Source of the DNA: BD1-7 clade bacterium
Lineage (GTDB): Bacteria; Pseudomonadota; Gammaproteobacteria; Pseudomonadales; DT-91
Direction of reading: 5' to 3'
DNA length: 64,000 bases
Assembly (NCBI GenBank): GCA_902705865.1
Contig: CACSIO010000012.1
Coordinates: 124,001 to 188,000, forward strand
Part shown: piece after piece, positions 45,649 through 55,028 of the stretch
Layout of the letters: each line of letters begins with the position of its first letter
Numbering within the stretch: the stretch's first letter is position 1
The notes under the pieces: generated by a model
Told to the model about the DNA's origin: nothing
Databases searched by the model: none
What the model saw: only the letters and a program-made list of their open reading frames with translations
Position numbers and translations under genes: made by a program

Positions 45649-46632
45649 TTACTTCGCCGCCGCGCGGGCCTGTGTCAGCCAGCTGTCGAATTGCTTCTGA
45701 TGAGCACGAATCCAATTCTGGGCATGGATTTCGATGTCTTTTTGTGAATTTTGGCCATCGGCAACCAGGCGATTTTCGATGCTCACATCATTAATCGGGA
45801 GCCGAGCCACGGCAAAAAGTTTGGCTGCCGCAGGGTTGGCTTCAGCCCACTTGCGGTTAGCAACGATACGCTCTGAGCTGATCGGGAAGCCGTAGTTTTT
45901 GCCATTAGGCAACGTTGTATTTTCATCACGTGGTGTTGCTGAAAAAGGCACTTGTAGCCAGATTACATCTTTTCCTGGTACGAGCACGCCCGAGACCCAG
46001 TAAGGGGTCCATGTGTAGTAGAAAATTGGCTCGCCGACTTTGTAGCGCGTGATGGTATCGGCAATGATAGCTGAGTACTGGCCTTGGTTGTGCTCAACGG
46101 TTTTACGCAGTTTGTAGGCATCGAGTTGGTATTCGATCATGGCTTCACAGCCCCAACCCGCCTGACAACCGGTTAGGTCGGCTTTGCCGTCGCCGTTGTT
46201 ATCAAACAGCTTGGCGATTTTCGGGTTTTGAAAATCAGCGATATTGGTGATGTTGTATTTGTCGGCGGTTTTTTTGTCGATCAAGTACCCTTGCGCGGCT
46301 CCATTGATGTAAATCCCCTCACGGTAAAATACCTTATCACCACCGGCATTTTTGTACATGGCATTGTGAATCGGAAACCAGCTAACTGCCATGTATGTTG
46401 CATCACCATTGGCGATGGAGGTATAGGCAGCAGAGTAATCAACTTCTTTGATCGGGGTAACCTTGTAGCCCAAAGCTTCTAGCGCTTTGTTGATAATTAC
46501 CGTCTGAAAGGTTTCTTCAGCGATCGGGCTTTGCAGTGGTTGTACGGTAACACCTTTGCCGGGCAGTGCATTATCCGCCTGCGCGGTGCTCACTAAGGCT
46601 GCAAGAACCAGCGTCTTAAACAGTGATCGCAT
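45649..46632 (-). CDS. proX: ProX, glycine betaine-binding periplasmic protein
   Basis: The protein has 327 residues from ATG 46632, close to E. coli ProX (330). The longer open frame covers the proW 3' end and is not coding. A signal peptide is cut near AQA. The alignment runs end to end: [63 protein letters not shown] and [12 protein letters not shown]. The three tryptophans forming the betaine cage in E. coli ProX appear conserved. It delivers glycine betaine or proline betaine to ProVW. Confidence 0.96.
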   Translation of the reverse strand: MRSLFKTLVLAALVSTAQADNALPGKGVTVQPLQSPIAEETFQTVIINKALEALGYKVTPIKEVDYSAAYTSIANGDATYMAVSWFPIHNAMYKNAGGDKVFYREGIYINGAAQGYLIDKKTADKYNITNIADFQNPKIAKLFDNNGDGKADLTGCQAGWGCEAMIEYQLDAYKLRKTVEHNQGQYSAIIADTITRYKVGEPIFYYTWTPYWVSGVLVPGKDVIWLQVPFSATPRDENTTLPNGKNYGFPISSERIVANRKWAEANPAAAKLFAVARLPINDVSIENRLVADGQNSQKDIEIHAQNWIRAHQKQFDSWLTQARAAAK

Positions 46633-46646
46633 TAAAATATCCCCTA

Positions 46647-47759
46647 CTATTTTCGTTTGAATTTGAGAAGCAGGCCGATGGGGCCTTGCTGGTACCAGTG
46701 GCGAACGCCGCGTGCTCGTCGGTCTTCGCCCAGTGCCTGCGTTAGGCGATCGAGCATGATAGCCAGAATAACAATCGCAACACCGCCGACTGTTGCTAGG
46801 CCGATATCTAAACGACCAATACCGCGCAGTACCATCAAACCGAGACCGCCGACCGATATCATCGAGGCAATAACTACCATCGAAAGACACAGCATTAGCG
46901 TTTGGTTAACGCCGGCCATAATGGTGCGCATTGCCAACGGTAATTGCACTTTAAACAGCATTTGAGTCGGGCTGGCGCCAAATGCGTGGGCTGCTTCAAT
47001 GAGGTCTTCCGGTACTTGGCGGATGCCGAGGTTTGTTAGGCGTATCACCGGCGGAACAGAAAAGATAATCGTAACAACTACCCCCGGCACGTTACCAATG
47101 CCCAGTAGCATGACGATGGGTACCAGATAGACAAAAGCCGGCGTGGTTTGCATGGCATCGAGTATCGGTCGAATCACCTTGTTGGCGGTATCATTTCGGC
47201 CCATCCAGATGCCGGTTGGGATGCCAATAATCAAACAATAGAGCACCGATGTAATCACAAGCGATAGCGTTGTCATTGCTTGTGACCAAGCGCCAATGCC
47301 TCCAATCACAAAGAGGGAGGCGACGATGGCCCCGCCAAGGCGTTTGTTGGCCAGCTGCCAGCCTAACAAACCAAAAATAGCGATGATTGCCAGTGCCGGA
47401 ATTCCTTGAAGCACACTTTCAATGCTGCCCAAGGTAAGGTCGATAGGCGCTTTAATCGCAGAGAACATCGGTCTGAAGTTTGCGACTAACCAAGTAACAA
47501 AGGTCTCAACCCAGCTTTCCAGTGGAATCCATGCTTCTTGGAATGGATCCATCAGCGAGAAGGAGACTTCCGTATCGTGGGTGTTTGCCGACAACATATT
47601 CGCTATGCTTTGATTGTCGGGCTCAGCGCCCCAAGGATTGCTGGCAGAGGCATCACTAGCGGTGCTGTCAGTGTTGCTTTCGGTGCTGCCCCAAGGATCT
47701 GACGTGGTAGAATCGGTATCGTTGCTATCCGTGGCCCACGGGTTCTGACTATCAGACAT
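46647..47759 (-). CDS. proW: ProW, glycine betaine ABC transporter permease
   Basis: The protein has 370 residues. The acidic N-terminal tail contains repeated NPW/DPWG/NPWG motifs (residues ~6-45), as in enterobacterial ProW but longer. The permease domain has [16 protein letters not shown], the coupling helix region [22 protein letters not shown] and [15 protein letters not shown]. The start overlaps the proV stop by 8 bp, so translation is coupled. It sits in the inner membrane and responds to osmotic stress in the known system. Confidence 0.96.
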   Translation of the reverse strand: MSDSQNPWATDSNDTDSTTSDPWGSTESNTDSTASDASASNPWGAEPDNQSIANMLSANTHDTEVSFSLMDPFQEAWIPLESWVETFVTWLVANFRPMFSAIKAPIDLTLGSIESVLQGIPALAIIAIFGLLGWQLANKRLGGAIVASLFVIGGIGAWSQAMTTLSLVITSVLYCLIIGIPTGIWMGRNDTANKVIRPILDAMQTTPAFVYLVPIVMLLGIGNVPGVVVTIIFSVPPVIRLTNLGIRQVPEDLIEAAHAFGASPTQMLFKVQLPLAMRTIMAGVNQTLMLCLSMVVIASMISVGGLGLMVLRGIGRLDIGLATVGGVAIVILAIMLDRLTQALGEDRRARGVRHWYQQGPIGLLLKFKRK

Positions 47760-48963
47760 TGTCGGTCTCCCGGTGTAGGGTTTTTAGCAGTGTTGAACGG
47801 CTGATTGCACCGAGGTATTTGTTGTCTTCAGAAACAACGGGTACCGGGTAAGGGATCGAAGCAACTAATGCGAGAATATCGCCAATAGGGGTATCTGCCG
47901 GAATAGTCTTCATGTCATCCAAACAGGCGGATGCCAAATTGCGTTGGTTATCGATTGCATCGTTCAGGCTATCCAATGAAACAACGCCTTGTAGCTGTTT
48001 AGCCTGGTTGAGTACGTAGCCAAAGTCTCTGTCGTGATCTTCGAGTAACTGGCAAGCGACGCGAGGTGTTTTACTGTCTGATTTGGTAATCACGGTTACT
48101 TGGGTTTTTCGGGCGATATCAGCGGCGCTAAACACGTTACCCACATCAACACCGTGAAAGAACGAGCGAATGTAATCATTTTTTGGGTTATGGAGGATTT
48201 CATCCGGTGTGCCCACCTGTACAACATCACCGCCTTGCATAATGGCAATACGGTCGCCAATGCGCATGGCTTCATCAAGATCGTGAGATATAAATACAAT
48301 GGTACGCTGATGCTCAGATTGCAGGCTTACCAACTCATCTTGCATCTCGGTTCGAATCAATGGGTCTAGTGCTGAAAAGGCTTCATCCATTAACAGAATG
48401 TCTGGATCATTTGCGAGTGCTCTAGCGAGACCAACCCGTTGTTGCATGCCGCCCGACAATTCATCAGGGTAGGATTCTCCGTAGGCCGCCAAGCCTACCT
48501 GAGCGAGAGCTGCTTCGGCTTTGGCGAGGCGCTCAACTTTGTCTTTGCCATCTAGCTCTAATCCGAAAGCGACGTTGTCGGCAACGGTAAGGTGGGGCAT
48601 CAAGGCAAATGACTGGAACACCATGCTGATTTTTTTACGACGTATGTCGCGCAGGGTTTTGGTATCAACGCCGCTGATATCTTGGCCGTCAATGATGACT
48701 TGGCCTGCGGTTGGTTCGATTAAACGGTTGAGTAAACGGACCAAGGTTGATTTGCCCGAGCCGGACAGGCCCATTACGACGAATATTTCACCGGCATAGA
48801 TTTGAAGATTTGCGTCGTTGACGCCAACCGTCATTCCGGTTTTATCGAATATGTCGTTTTTCAACAGGCCCTCATCAAGCATGTTGAGAGCGAGTCGGGG
48901 TTTGTTGCCGAAGATTTTATAGAGGTTTTTTACCTCTATTTTTACCGCAGGGTCGTCAGGCAT
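47752..48963 (-). CDS. proV: ProV, glycine betaine ABC transporter ATPase
   Basis: The protein has 403 residues, the size of E. coli ProV (400). Walker [10 protein letters not shown], signature [15 protein letters not shown], Walker [15 protein letters not shown] and the switch His in ISHDLDEA are intact. Residues ~280-400 form two CBS-type modules, which in relatives sense ionic strength. It is the first gene of proVWX. A TATAAT box lies just upstream (plus-strand 48985-48990), giving a short leader. The SD is weak. Confidence 0.96.
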   Translation of the reverse strand: MPDDPAVKIEVKNLYKIFGNKPRLALNMLDEGLLKNDIFDKTGMTVGVNDANLQIYAGEIFVVMGLSGSGKSTLVRLLNRLIEPTAGQVIIDGQDISGVDTKTLRDIRRKKISMVFQSFALMPHLTVADNVAFGLELDGKDKVERLAKAEAALAQVGLAAYGESYPDELSGGMQQRVGLARALANDPDILLMDEAFSALDPLIRTEMQDELVSLQSEHQRTIVFISHDLDEAMRIGDRIAIMQGGDVVQVGTPDEILHNPKNDYIRSFFHGVDVGNVFSAADIARKTQVTVITKSDSKTPRVACQLLEDHDRDFGYVLNQAKQLQGVVSLDSLNDAIDNQRNLASACLDDMKTIPADTPIGDILALVASIPYPVPVVSEDNKYLGAISRSTLLKTLHRETDNV

Positions 48964-48984
48964 ATTTTGATCTGTAAATTTTGA

Positions 48985-48990
48985 ATTATA
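48985..48990 (-). promoter_or_regulatory. Candidate -10 box of proV
   Basis: The minus strand reads TATAAT 22 bp before the proV ATG. A weak -35 (CTGATG) lies 17 bp upstream. E. coli proU promoters also have weak -35 elements. Confidence 0.4.
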
Positions 48991-49336
48991 AGTTTTTTAG
49001 TCTAGTCCATCAGAGATCGATTCCGCGGCCTGCACGAAAGCGCCGCCGATTATTACAAAAAAATGGCTACACCATCCATAAGTTTGCGCTGCGTGGTAGC
49101 GATGTTGCGGTGTTTCAGCGTTTGCTGTTTGATTTGTTGCTTTATTGATAATGTAGACATTGGCACGCTTATCTAAGAAAGTAGACGTGATTGGGCTGTT
49201 TTTTATTCAACATGCAAACTATCTCGTCATGATTGAGTAAAAAATAGTTTGAGGTCAAAGCATTTGGCAGCTGTGTTGGCACCTTAACAGGTTATACAAG
49301 GTAACGTGGTTGATGGAACAATAAGCTAGGGTTGAC

Positions 49337-49369
49337 GCCAGCTTGCTAGGTCACTGCGAGCAAGCTGGC
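49337..49369. terminator. Hairpin after the DUF427 gene
   Basis: GCCAGCTTGCT and AGCAAGCTGGC form perfect 11-bp arms around 11 nt, starting 15 bp past the stop at 49384. On the minus strand the T run precedes the stem. On the plus strand an A run follows. Confidence 0.5.
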
Positions 49370-49383
49370 AAAAACATCAGTCG

Positions 49384-49665
49384 CTAGGCTGAGATGTTAA
49401 CGCCTTTCCAAAAAGCAATGTGATCGCGTATCTCGTTGGCGCCGGATAATGGTTCAGGGTAATGCCAAGCCGCATCGGTGTTGGTCTCGCCGTCGACATT
49501 TAGATGAAAGTAGTTGGCGGTGCCTTTCCAGCCGCAATAGCTGGTTTTGTCGCTGTCGCGGAAATAGGCACAATCGATGGAGGATTTTGGGAAGTAGTGA
49601 TTGCCTTCTACAACAATGGTTTGATCGCTTTCTGCGAGTAACTGGCCATTCCAAGTCGCTTTCAT
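49384..49665 (-). CDS. DUF427 family protein
   Basis: The protein has 93 residues. ATWNGQLLAESDQTIVVEGNHYFP, then CPYF-like CAYFRDSDKTSYCGWKGTANYF, and AAWHYPEPL match DUF427 across its length. It is cytoplasmic, small and beta-rich. The biochemical role is not established. It has SD AGGA and is a single gene. Confidence 0.9.
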   Translation of the reverse strand: MKATWNGQLLAESDQTIVVEGNHYFPKSSIDCAYFRDSDKTSYCGWKGTANYFHLNVDGETNTDAAWHYPEPLSGANEIRDHIAFWKGVNISA

Positions 49666-50013
49666 TTTCGCATCCTGTTCGGGAGTTGATCTTTTATACG
49701 CTCGAAAACACTGATTGTCTCTTTCTGTGCAGGTTGTTTGGAAGTTTTTGTTAAGTCCCTTCTCAGATCAGCGTGCAATAAGTCTTTTGTAGTTTATTGG
49801 GCGGATTGGAATGCTGGACTATTGCGGCCGGCGATTTGAGGCCAGTACTGGCAGTCGCTATTTGGGGCGTGGGCAAAGGCGGTGACGTGGTATTGATTCC
49901 GCTTAAGGCTCCCGGTGATTCGATCTGGCAGGTGAAATCACACAACTAACGCTCTGATATACTGTCAAATACATGCATTGTTCTATTTTCACGTGTTCTA
50001 TCAGGTGGCTTTT
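49666..50013. other. Divergent gap with a short unsupported frame
   Basis: An open plus-strand frame (about 49783-49948) lacks an ATG and a ribosome site but ends naturally with TAA. It could be a remnant. Nothing else is seen. Confidence 0.35.
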
Positions 50014-50754
50014 ATGAAACTGAATCGACGGTTTCCAGCCCTGATGGTCATGCTGGCTGGTGTATTGGCTGCATCCATGGCCTGGGCTTCAACAAGTGCG
50101 TTCACTATCGCGTCCACGAATATGTATGCTCGACCGGATGCCAGCAGTCAACTAGTGACAACCATTCCTGCGAATAACCGCGTTGCGGTGGTGGGGTGTA
50201 ATCAGAATCAGAGTTGGTGTCAGGCGAGCTTTAAGAATGATGCCGGCTGGATTGAGGCGAGAAACCTCCAGTTTAATACGACTGTTTATGCGCCGTACCA
50301 TGGGTATGGATGGTATTGGGGCGGTTATCCGTACTACTGGCACCATCATCACCCTTATTATCCGCCATACCCTCCTTATCCGCCGTATCCTCCGTATCCT
50401 CCGCATACGATACCTGCGATTCCGCTGACGCCTGCACATCCGATACATCCGCCGCATTCGATACCAGCAACACCGTTAATCCCTGCGCATCCGGTTTCGC
50501 CCGGCGCCAGTATTCCGGCAATGCCGCTCCAACCAGCACATTCGATGCATCACTCTGTGCCGATGACGCCAATTCAACCGTCGGCCTATCATCCATCGCA
50601 TTATCATGTGCCGGCTTACCACCCCGCACCTGCGTACCATCCGATGCCTGTTTATCACCCTGCGATGAATATGGCGCCTGCGATGCACATGCATATGTCA
50701 CCAGCAATGCCGTTAACGCCAGCGATGCCGATGCATCCTGCGCATATGAAGTAA
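50014..50754 (+). CDS. Exported SH3b protein with Pro/His/Met-rich repeat tail
   Basis: The protein has 246 residues from ATG 50014 (SD AGGTGG). A signal peptide is cut near AWA. Residues ~28-90 form a bacterial SH3 domain (STNMYARPDASSQLV, VVGCNQNQSWCQASF, AGWIEARNLQ), which often binds cell wall or peptides. The tail has PPYPP repeated five times. Three ~17-residue repeats based on IPAxPLxPAH follow, then four YHP units, and it ends in Met/His (AMHMHMSP, MHPAHMK). This could bind copper or zinc. Alternatively, it is a rigid spacer through the envelope. The family of the tail is unknown. Confidence 0.78.
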   Translation: MKLNRRFPALMVMLAGVLAASMAWASTSAFTIASTNMYARPDASSQLVTTIPANNRVAVVGCNQNQSWCQASFKNDAGWIEARNLQFNTTVYAPYHGYGWYWGGYPYYWHHHHPYYPPYPPYPPYPPYPPHTIPAIPLTPAHPIHPPHSIPATPLIPAHPVSPGASIPAMPLQPAHSMHHSVPMTPIQPSAYHPSHYHVPAYHPAPAYHPMPVYHPAMNMAPAMHMHMSPAMPLTPAMPMHPAHMK

Positions 50755-50879
50755 AAGATGTGGGTAGTTCAGTATGGCTTGCGCTACCCATGATCTGGCT
50801 CAATGGCGTGTGATGGCTGATGCGCGTTATAATCGACGGCTTTTTATAACGTCTTCTATAACGAACGAATGTCGCACTC

Positions 50880-51584
50880 ATGATTACTATTCGCAAAGAT
50901 GGGTTTTACCAAATAGAAAACCAGGCCCATGTGCCTTGTATTGGCATTGAAACAGATCGAATGCAGGCTTGTGTTGAGGGGATCAAACGCCTTGATGCCA
51001 AAGGAATATTTTGTTCGCCGTATCATCGCTTTCGCGCTGATAATCTGGCGTTTCTGAAATCGATGCCAATGCTTGAAGCGGTTCTGCTTCGTGACACTCA
51101 AATTGCCGACATCAATGCCATTTATGACATGGCACATCTCGCGTATTTTCGGTGCAATCATAAACGCCCACCGATGGATTTTGGCCGTTTGCAGACCTTG
51201 AAAATCTTGGTACTAGAGCCTGTGCCTCGCGATAAAGGTGTTGGCGCGTTGACACAGCTTGAGGCACTGCATGTTTGGCATTATCGCCCGAGAACGCGTG
51301 ACTTTAGTTTGTTAGGGGTTCCCTCATCATTGGTTGAATGTCATTTGAACTGGGTAAACATTGAATCAATCGATGCGCTGCCTGCTTTACCAAATCTCAA
51401 GCGTTTGGAATTACACCACTGCAAAAGCTTGAAGGATCTTGATTTTGATCGCGGTCGATTTCCGGCACTTGAGCATATCGTCGTTCACGGATGTTTGCAG
51501 GATTCTGACGACGTTGTTGAGGCAGCTCGACGAACATTTGATGATATGGCGTATGCACGTATTGAAGAAATTGAAGAACACTAG
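50880..51584 (+). CDS. LRR-like hypothetical protein
   Basis: The protein has 234 residues with no signal peptide. Leucine-rich-repeat-like units are visible: NLAFLKSMPMLEAVLLRDTQIADINAI, LQTLKILVLEPV, LTQLEALHVWHY and LPNLKRLELHHCKSLKDL. The repeats are irregular, so the fold is inferred. It is soluble and likely a protein-binding scaffold. The parvulin gene starts 61 bp after its stop and may be cotranscribed. No specific partner is indicated. Confidence 0.65.
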   Translation: MITIRKDGFYQIENQAHVPCIGIETDRMQACVEGIKRLDAKGIFCSPYHRFRADNLAFLKSMPMLEAVLLRDTQIADINAIYDMAHLAYFRCNHKRPPMDFGRLQTLKILVLEPVPRDKGVGALTQLEALHVWHYRPRTRDFSLLGVPSSLVECHLNWVNIESIDALPALPNLKRLELHHCKSLKDLDFDRGRFPALEHIVVHGCLQDSDDVVEAARRTFDDMAYARIEEIEEH

Positions 51585-51645
51585 GCGTGCGATCTAACAT
51601 CGGCTAACACACTCTAGAAACGATAATTGAAATCAAGGAACAACA

Positions 51646-51924
51646 ATGTCTACTGCCATGGCTCGCCATATTTTAGTCAAAGACATACAAACGGCCGACG
51701 CTGTGAAAGAACGGCTGAAAAAGGGTGAAGAGTTTGCGCGTTTGGCGAAACAGTTTTCAACGTGTGGATCCAAAAAGAATGGTGGAGATTTGGGTGAAAT
51801 CCGGCGTGGGCAGCTCGTCAAACCGGTCGAAAAAGTGATATTTACAGGCGCCTTAAAAACCCTACATGGCCCGGTAAAAAGCAAATTTGGCTACCATCTA
51901 ATTCAGGTATATTTTCGTGACTAG
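51646..51924 (+). CDS. ppiC: Parvulin peptidyl-prolyl isomerase (PpiC-like)
   Basis: The protein has 92 residues, as in E. coli PpiC (93). ARHILVKD, AKQFSTCGSKKNGGDLGEI, RGQLVKPVEKVIF, LHGPVKSKFGYHLIQV show all parvulin landmarks, including the two His and the catalytic-pocket Cys. It is cytoplasmic, with no signal. It accelerates cis-trans isomerisation of prolyl bonds. A strong terminator follows at 51956. Confidence 0.93.
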   Translation: MSTAMARHILVKDIQTADAVKERLKKGEEFARLAKQFSTCGSKKNGGDLGEIRRGQLVKPVEKVIFTGALKTLHGPVKSKFGYHLIQVYFRD

Positions 51925-51955
51925 CGGCATTGTTGGATTGCCAAGGTAAGTCGAG

Positions 51956-51979
51956 AGGCCAATTATTATTGGCCTTTTT
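51956..51979 (+). terminator. Rho-independent terminator after the parvulin gene
   Basis: AGGCCAAT and ATTGGCCT form perfect 8-bp arms around TATT, followed by five T residues. It lies 32 bp past the stop. Confidence 0.92.
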
Positions 51980-52006
51980 AGTGACTAAAGAGCAGCTTTT
52001 TAGTCG

Positions 52007-53023
52007 TTAGAATCGCAACGTCAGGCCGGCGTTCAGGCTCTTGGTGTTGATCTCAAACGATTGATTATGTTCTCTATCCGTTAGGCGAACGCCTGCTGAG
52101 AACGCCAATTGCTCAATCGGAAAATACTGTAGATTGAACGCAAGAGACAGTTTTCTAAATGATTCAGAATCGTTCTCGCCAACTTCGATAAGACCCAAAA
52201 ATAATGGCGGAGAGTTATTGTAACCTTCAAAACCGGCAGTCAATTCTGGACCAAAGCCGAGTTGTGGTATTGGAAAATAGGTAATTCCAGCTTTTAGCAT
52301 CAAACTCATATAGTCCGGTTCCCCTTTGATGTCGACGGCAGGCCCGTAATTCAGCTTTTTGAAGTCAACACCAATATCGGCATGAACTTTCAGGTGGTGC
52401 GTGCCGATGGGTATAAAGCCTCGATAGTAATTCCAGATTCTGAAGTGTTTTTGGTCTATCGATGGATCTGCGTTATCTCTGCCGAAACCGATTGATCCAT
52501 AGAGTTGATGGTATTCGTTAAAATAGCCTCCAAAACTCACGCTACCCATCCAACCATGGTTGTTATTGAAATCTGTCTTATCGTGTTCAACCCCCGCTTT
52601 GAGTATCAGACCACCCAAAAATAGCTCGAGTTGCAGGTCGACAGCTTGAGTTGTTTGTTCGTCGTTAATAACATAATCGCTGGCTTCGCCGGTGAAATCT
52701 TCGATGTCATAAGTGAGCCTGATATTGTTTTTTCGGCTGAAAAAGTTTGCATCCGCCCAGGGTGTGTCAGTCACTTCAACATCACCAAAGAAGAACTTTG
52801 CTGAAGTCGTCCAACTCTTGGTTTTGCCGAAGGCATAGAGCGGGGAAAACGATAGTGCTTTGGTTTGATCACGACTTTTTCTGAGGTGAATTTTACTGTC
52901 TTCACGATTGAAGTTCGTATGCGCTTCAAACAAATATGCATTGGCTTGTGACGAGACTATCGCACTCAACCCGATGATGGACTGAAGTAATAGAGAACGA
53001 TTGAGAAAGTTAAATAAGATCAT
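52007..53023 (-). CDS. Predicted outer-membrane beta-barrel protein
   Basis: The protein has 338 residues and I recognise no family. A signal peptide is cut near SSQANA. The mature part alternates polar and aromatic residues in strand-like stretches (VYGSIGFGR-type segments, KLSLAFNLQYF, LAFSAGVRLT) and ends with a phenylalanine (NAGLTLRF), the BAM recognition signal. This predicts a barrel of about 14 strands. It is a single gene, converging on the parvulin gene. Confidence 0.72.
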   Translation of the reverse strand: MILFNFLNRSLLLQSIIGLSAIVSSQANAYLFEAHTNFNREDSKIHLRKSRDQTKALSFSPLYAFGKTKSWTTSAKFFFGDVEVTDTPWADANFFSRKNNIRLTYDIEDFTGEASDYVINDEQTTQAVDLQLELFLGGLILKAGVEHDKTDFNNNHGWMGSVSFGGYFNEYHQLYGSIGFGRDNADPSIDQKHFRIWNYYRGFIPIGTHHLKVHADIGVDFKKLNYGPAVDIKGEPDYMSLMLKAGITYFPIPQLGFGPELTAGFEGYNNSPPLFLGLIEVGENDSESFRKLSLAFNLQYFPIEQLAFSAGVRLTDREHNQSFEINTKSLNAGLTLRF

Positions 53024-53234
53024 GGAGGCGGTTACATCTTTATATAATGCGAAGCGTAATCATATATCCGTCATATGACAGAAATATACAGAATGTTGGT
53101 TGGGGCCATTACACTGTATTACGCCGGTTTCTGAGTCGTTATTGTGTGTCGATTGGCAGCTGATGTTAGAGCAAACACTTTGCGTTATTTGTGGGCGCTG
53201 TTTGGTAGGATGAGATCGGTAACTGTGCAGCCCA

Positions 53235-54599
53235 TTACAGGCTACTTAGCATATCCGTCATTTTGCTGGAGTTGGATCGAAGCTCATCGGCTAGTAAGGC
53301 AGATTCTTCCGCGAGTTGGTGGTTTTTCTTCACCGCATCTTCAATATGATCCAAGCTCACTTGCATCTGAGTGATACCGACACTTTGTTCGTGGCTAGCA
53401 TCTGACACATTCTGTACATCTCGCACTAGAGAGCCCACTTGAGAGGATATATCGGTGAAGCGTGTTTTGATCGTATCTGAAATCGTGACGCCTTTGGCGA
53501 CGGCGGTTTGGTTTCGGCTGAGTAGGTCGTCGATATTTTTAGCGGATGTTGCTGAACGTTCAGCGAGCTTTTTAACTTCCAGTGCGACGACGTTGAAGCC
53601 GGTTTGTTCGCTGAGTCGAGAGGCTTCGATCATCGCGTTTAGCGACAACAAGTTGGTTTGATAGGCAATGTCGTTGATGACATTATTGATCGTTTGAATT
53701 TCCTGACTCAGTGCCGATACTTCAGCCATCGCTTGCGTTAACACGGCGATATCATTCGCACTGATATCCAGGTATTCGTTGGTTGTATTGATCGCGCTCA
53801 TGGCCGATGCAGCCATGTTGCTGTTCTGCTGTGCGGTGGCGCCAAGTTCTTCTGCGGTTGTTGAGAGTTGCTCGATAGCTTCAGCTTGCATATTGGTAGA
53901 TTCGACCACAGATACGCCCGATGCACTGAGTGATTCTGCGGTTTGGCTAACAATAGAGCCTTCAAGGGCGATATTGGCGGTATCTTTATAACGGTCACGC
54001 TCTTTATCGACTTCACTGCGAAGAAACACGTTCATGACTTCATAGATAATCACAAGGTTGATGATCACAAGTAACACAATCATCAGACCGAAAGCACGGG
54101 ATTCGTTGACACTTGATGCTGCTGCTAAAAACGGAAACGTGTGGCCATTCATCGCAGCAAGGAAGGCGGCTAACAGTGATAGGCTAATAATTGCCGACCA
54201 AACAACCCCGCTTTTTAATCCACCCAAACAAAAGCTCAAAAAGGCGGGCACAAATGCTAAGACAGTAAAGGGCGATTGCAGCGGGCCGCCAGTAAAATAA
54301 ACAATAGCAACGGTTGCCACGCAGGTTGCACCAATCAAAAACTGGCCGATAGCATCACTAAAACCGGTTGCTTTGTTGAGGCCAAGACAGGCAAAAAGGC
54401 CAATGGTTAGTGAGCCTGTTAACCCGAGAATGAGCTGTTTTTCTTCATAGGTGGTGGAAGAGAAGAACCCGTAGAAAATACCGAATGCAGTCATTACCCA
54501 TAAATAGCAGTAGACGATAACCACGAGCATGCGTGATTCGTAAAACGCCTGGCTGTTTCTTTCGATGTCCCGAGAGACGAAAAAATCTACGTATTGCAT
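53235..54599 (-). CDS. Methyl-accepting-chemotaxis-like protein with divergent signalling tip
   Basis: The protein has 454 residues. The N-terminal ~205 residues hold about six membrane helices with no periplasmic sensor, so sensing is intramembrane or through the membrane. There is no HAMP. The cytoplasmic coiled coil (~215-454) contains the tip NDIAYQTNLLSLNAMIEAS, then EQTGFNVVALEVKKLAERS. The canonical tip EQGRGFAVVA is one residue shorter here and lacks the Gly-Arg. This should affect trimer contacts and CheA/CheW docking. It could act in a non-flagellar pathway. No che genes are nearby. Confidence 0.88.
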   Translation of the reverse strand: MQYVDFFVSRDIERNSQAFYESRMLVVIVYCYLWVMTAFGIFYGFFSSTTYEEKQLILGLTGSLTIGLFACLGLNKATGFSDAIGQFLIGATCVATVAIVYFTGGPLQSPFTVLAFVPAFLSFCLGGLKSGVVWSAIISLSLLAAFLAAMNGHTFPFLAAASSVNESRAFGLMIVLLVIINLVIIYEVMNVFLRSEVDKERDRYKDTANIALEGSIVSQTAESLSASGVSVVESTNMQAEAIEQLSTTAEELGATAQQNSNMAASAMSAINTTNEYLDISANDIAVLTQAMAEVSALSQEIQTINNVINDIAYQTNLLSLNAMIEASRLSEQTGFNVVALEVKKLAERSATSAKNIDDLLSRNQTAVAKGVTISDTIKTRFTDISSQVGSLVRDVQNVSDASHEQSVGITQMQVSLDHIEDAVKKNHQLAEESALLADELRSNSSKMTDMLSSL

Positions 54600-55028
54600 C
54601 GGTTATCTGCGCTGTATTCAGCTTTGTAAACTATCCATCGGCAGCCCGCTTCAATCCTTTGTGGTCGGTACTTAGATGTTTGTACGAGCATGGTGATGAG
54701 CTGTGTTGGAAGCTCATTTACGTTGAATGCTCAAAGGCGCCGCCCTGTGTGCCACGTTATTTCTACCGCAATCTTGCTTACGAAGATAAGCATGTTGCGA
54801 TAGCGATTGCCGGGGTATGGAAGGGGCGTCGCCAGCCTGATCTGAATACCCTTTTCAGATGGTTGCTTATGCTATCGACAAGGGGATTTGTCTTCAAGCA
54901 AATAACGATCTGATTTAGCCATAGAATCATTGATTGTCAGTGATAATGGCGTTAAGTTCGTAAAACAAATTGCGATAGCATTGATGCCGTATCGTAAATA
55001 CAGATACTTTTGAGGATGTGGATCTTTT
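54600..55028. other. Gap with a possible small frame
   Basis: A plus-strand frame (to 54913, antisense to the chemoreceptor start) has plausible codon use in its last ~80 codons but no ATG in the intergenic part; a TTG near 54660 is the only start. I treat it as unproven. Confidence 0.3.

Larger units (their letters stand above)
48964..49383. other. Upstream region of proV, and hairpin of the DUF427 gene
   Basis: No gene is seen. A candidate proV promoter is at 48985-48990 and a long hairpin is at 49337-49369. Between them the sequence is AT-rich, as often seen before osmoregulated promoters. Confidence 0.45.

Noticed and set aside
45649-46890. Longer N-terminus of ProX
   Set aside because: The extra 86 residues overlap the proW 3' end and lack any signal peptide; the ATG at 46632 gives a normal ProX.
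49763-49948. Short frames on both strands between the DUF427 and SH3b genes
   Set aside because: No ATG with ribosome site on the plus strand; the minus-strand frame has unusual composition and no family match.
54533-54913. Plus-strand frame of 126 codons overlapping the chemoreceptor start
   Set aside because: Its ATG lies inside the antisense of a strong gene, and no start with a ribosome site exists in the intergenic part; left as unproven.
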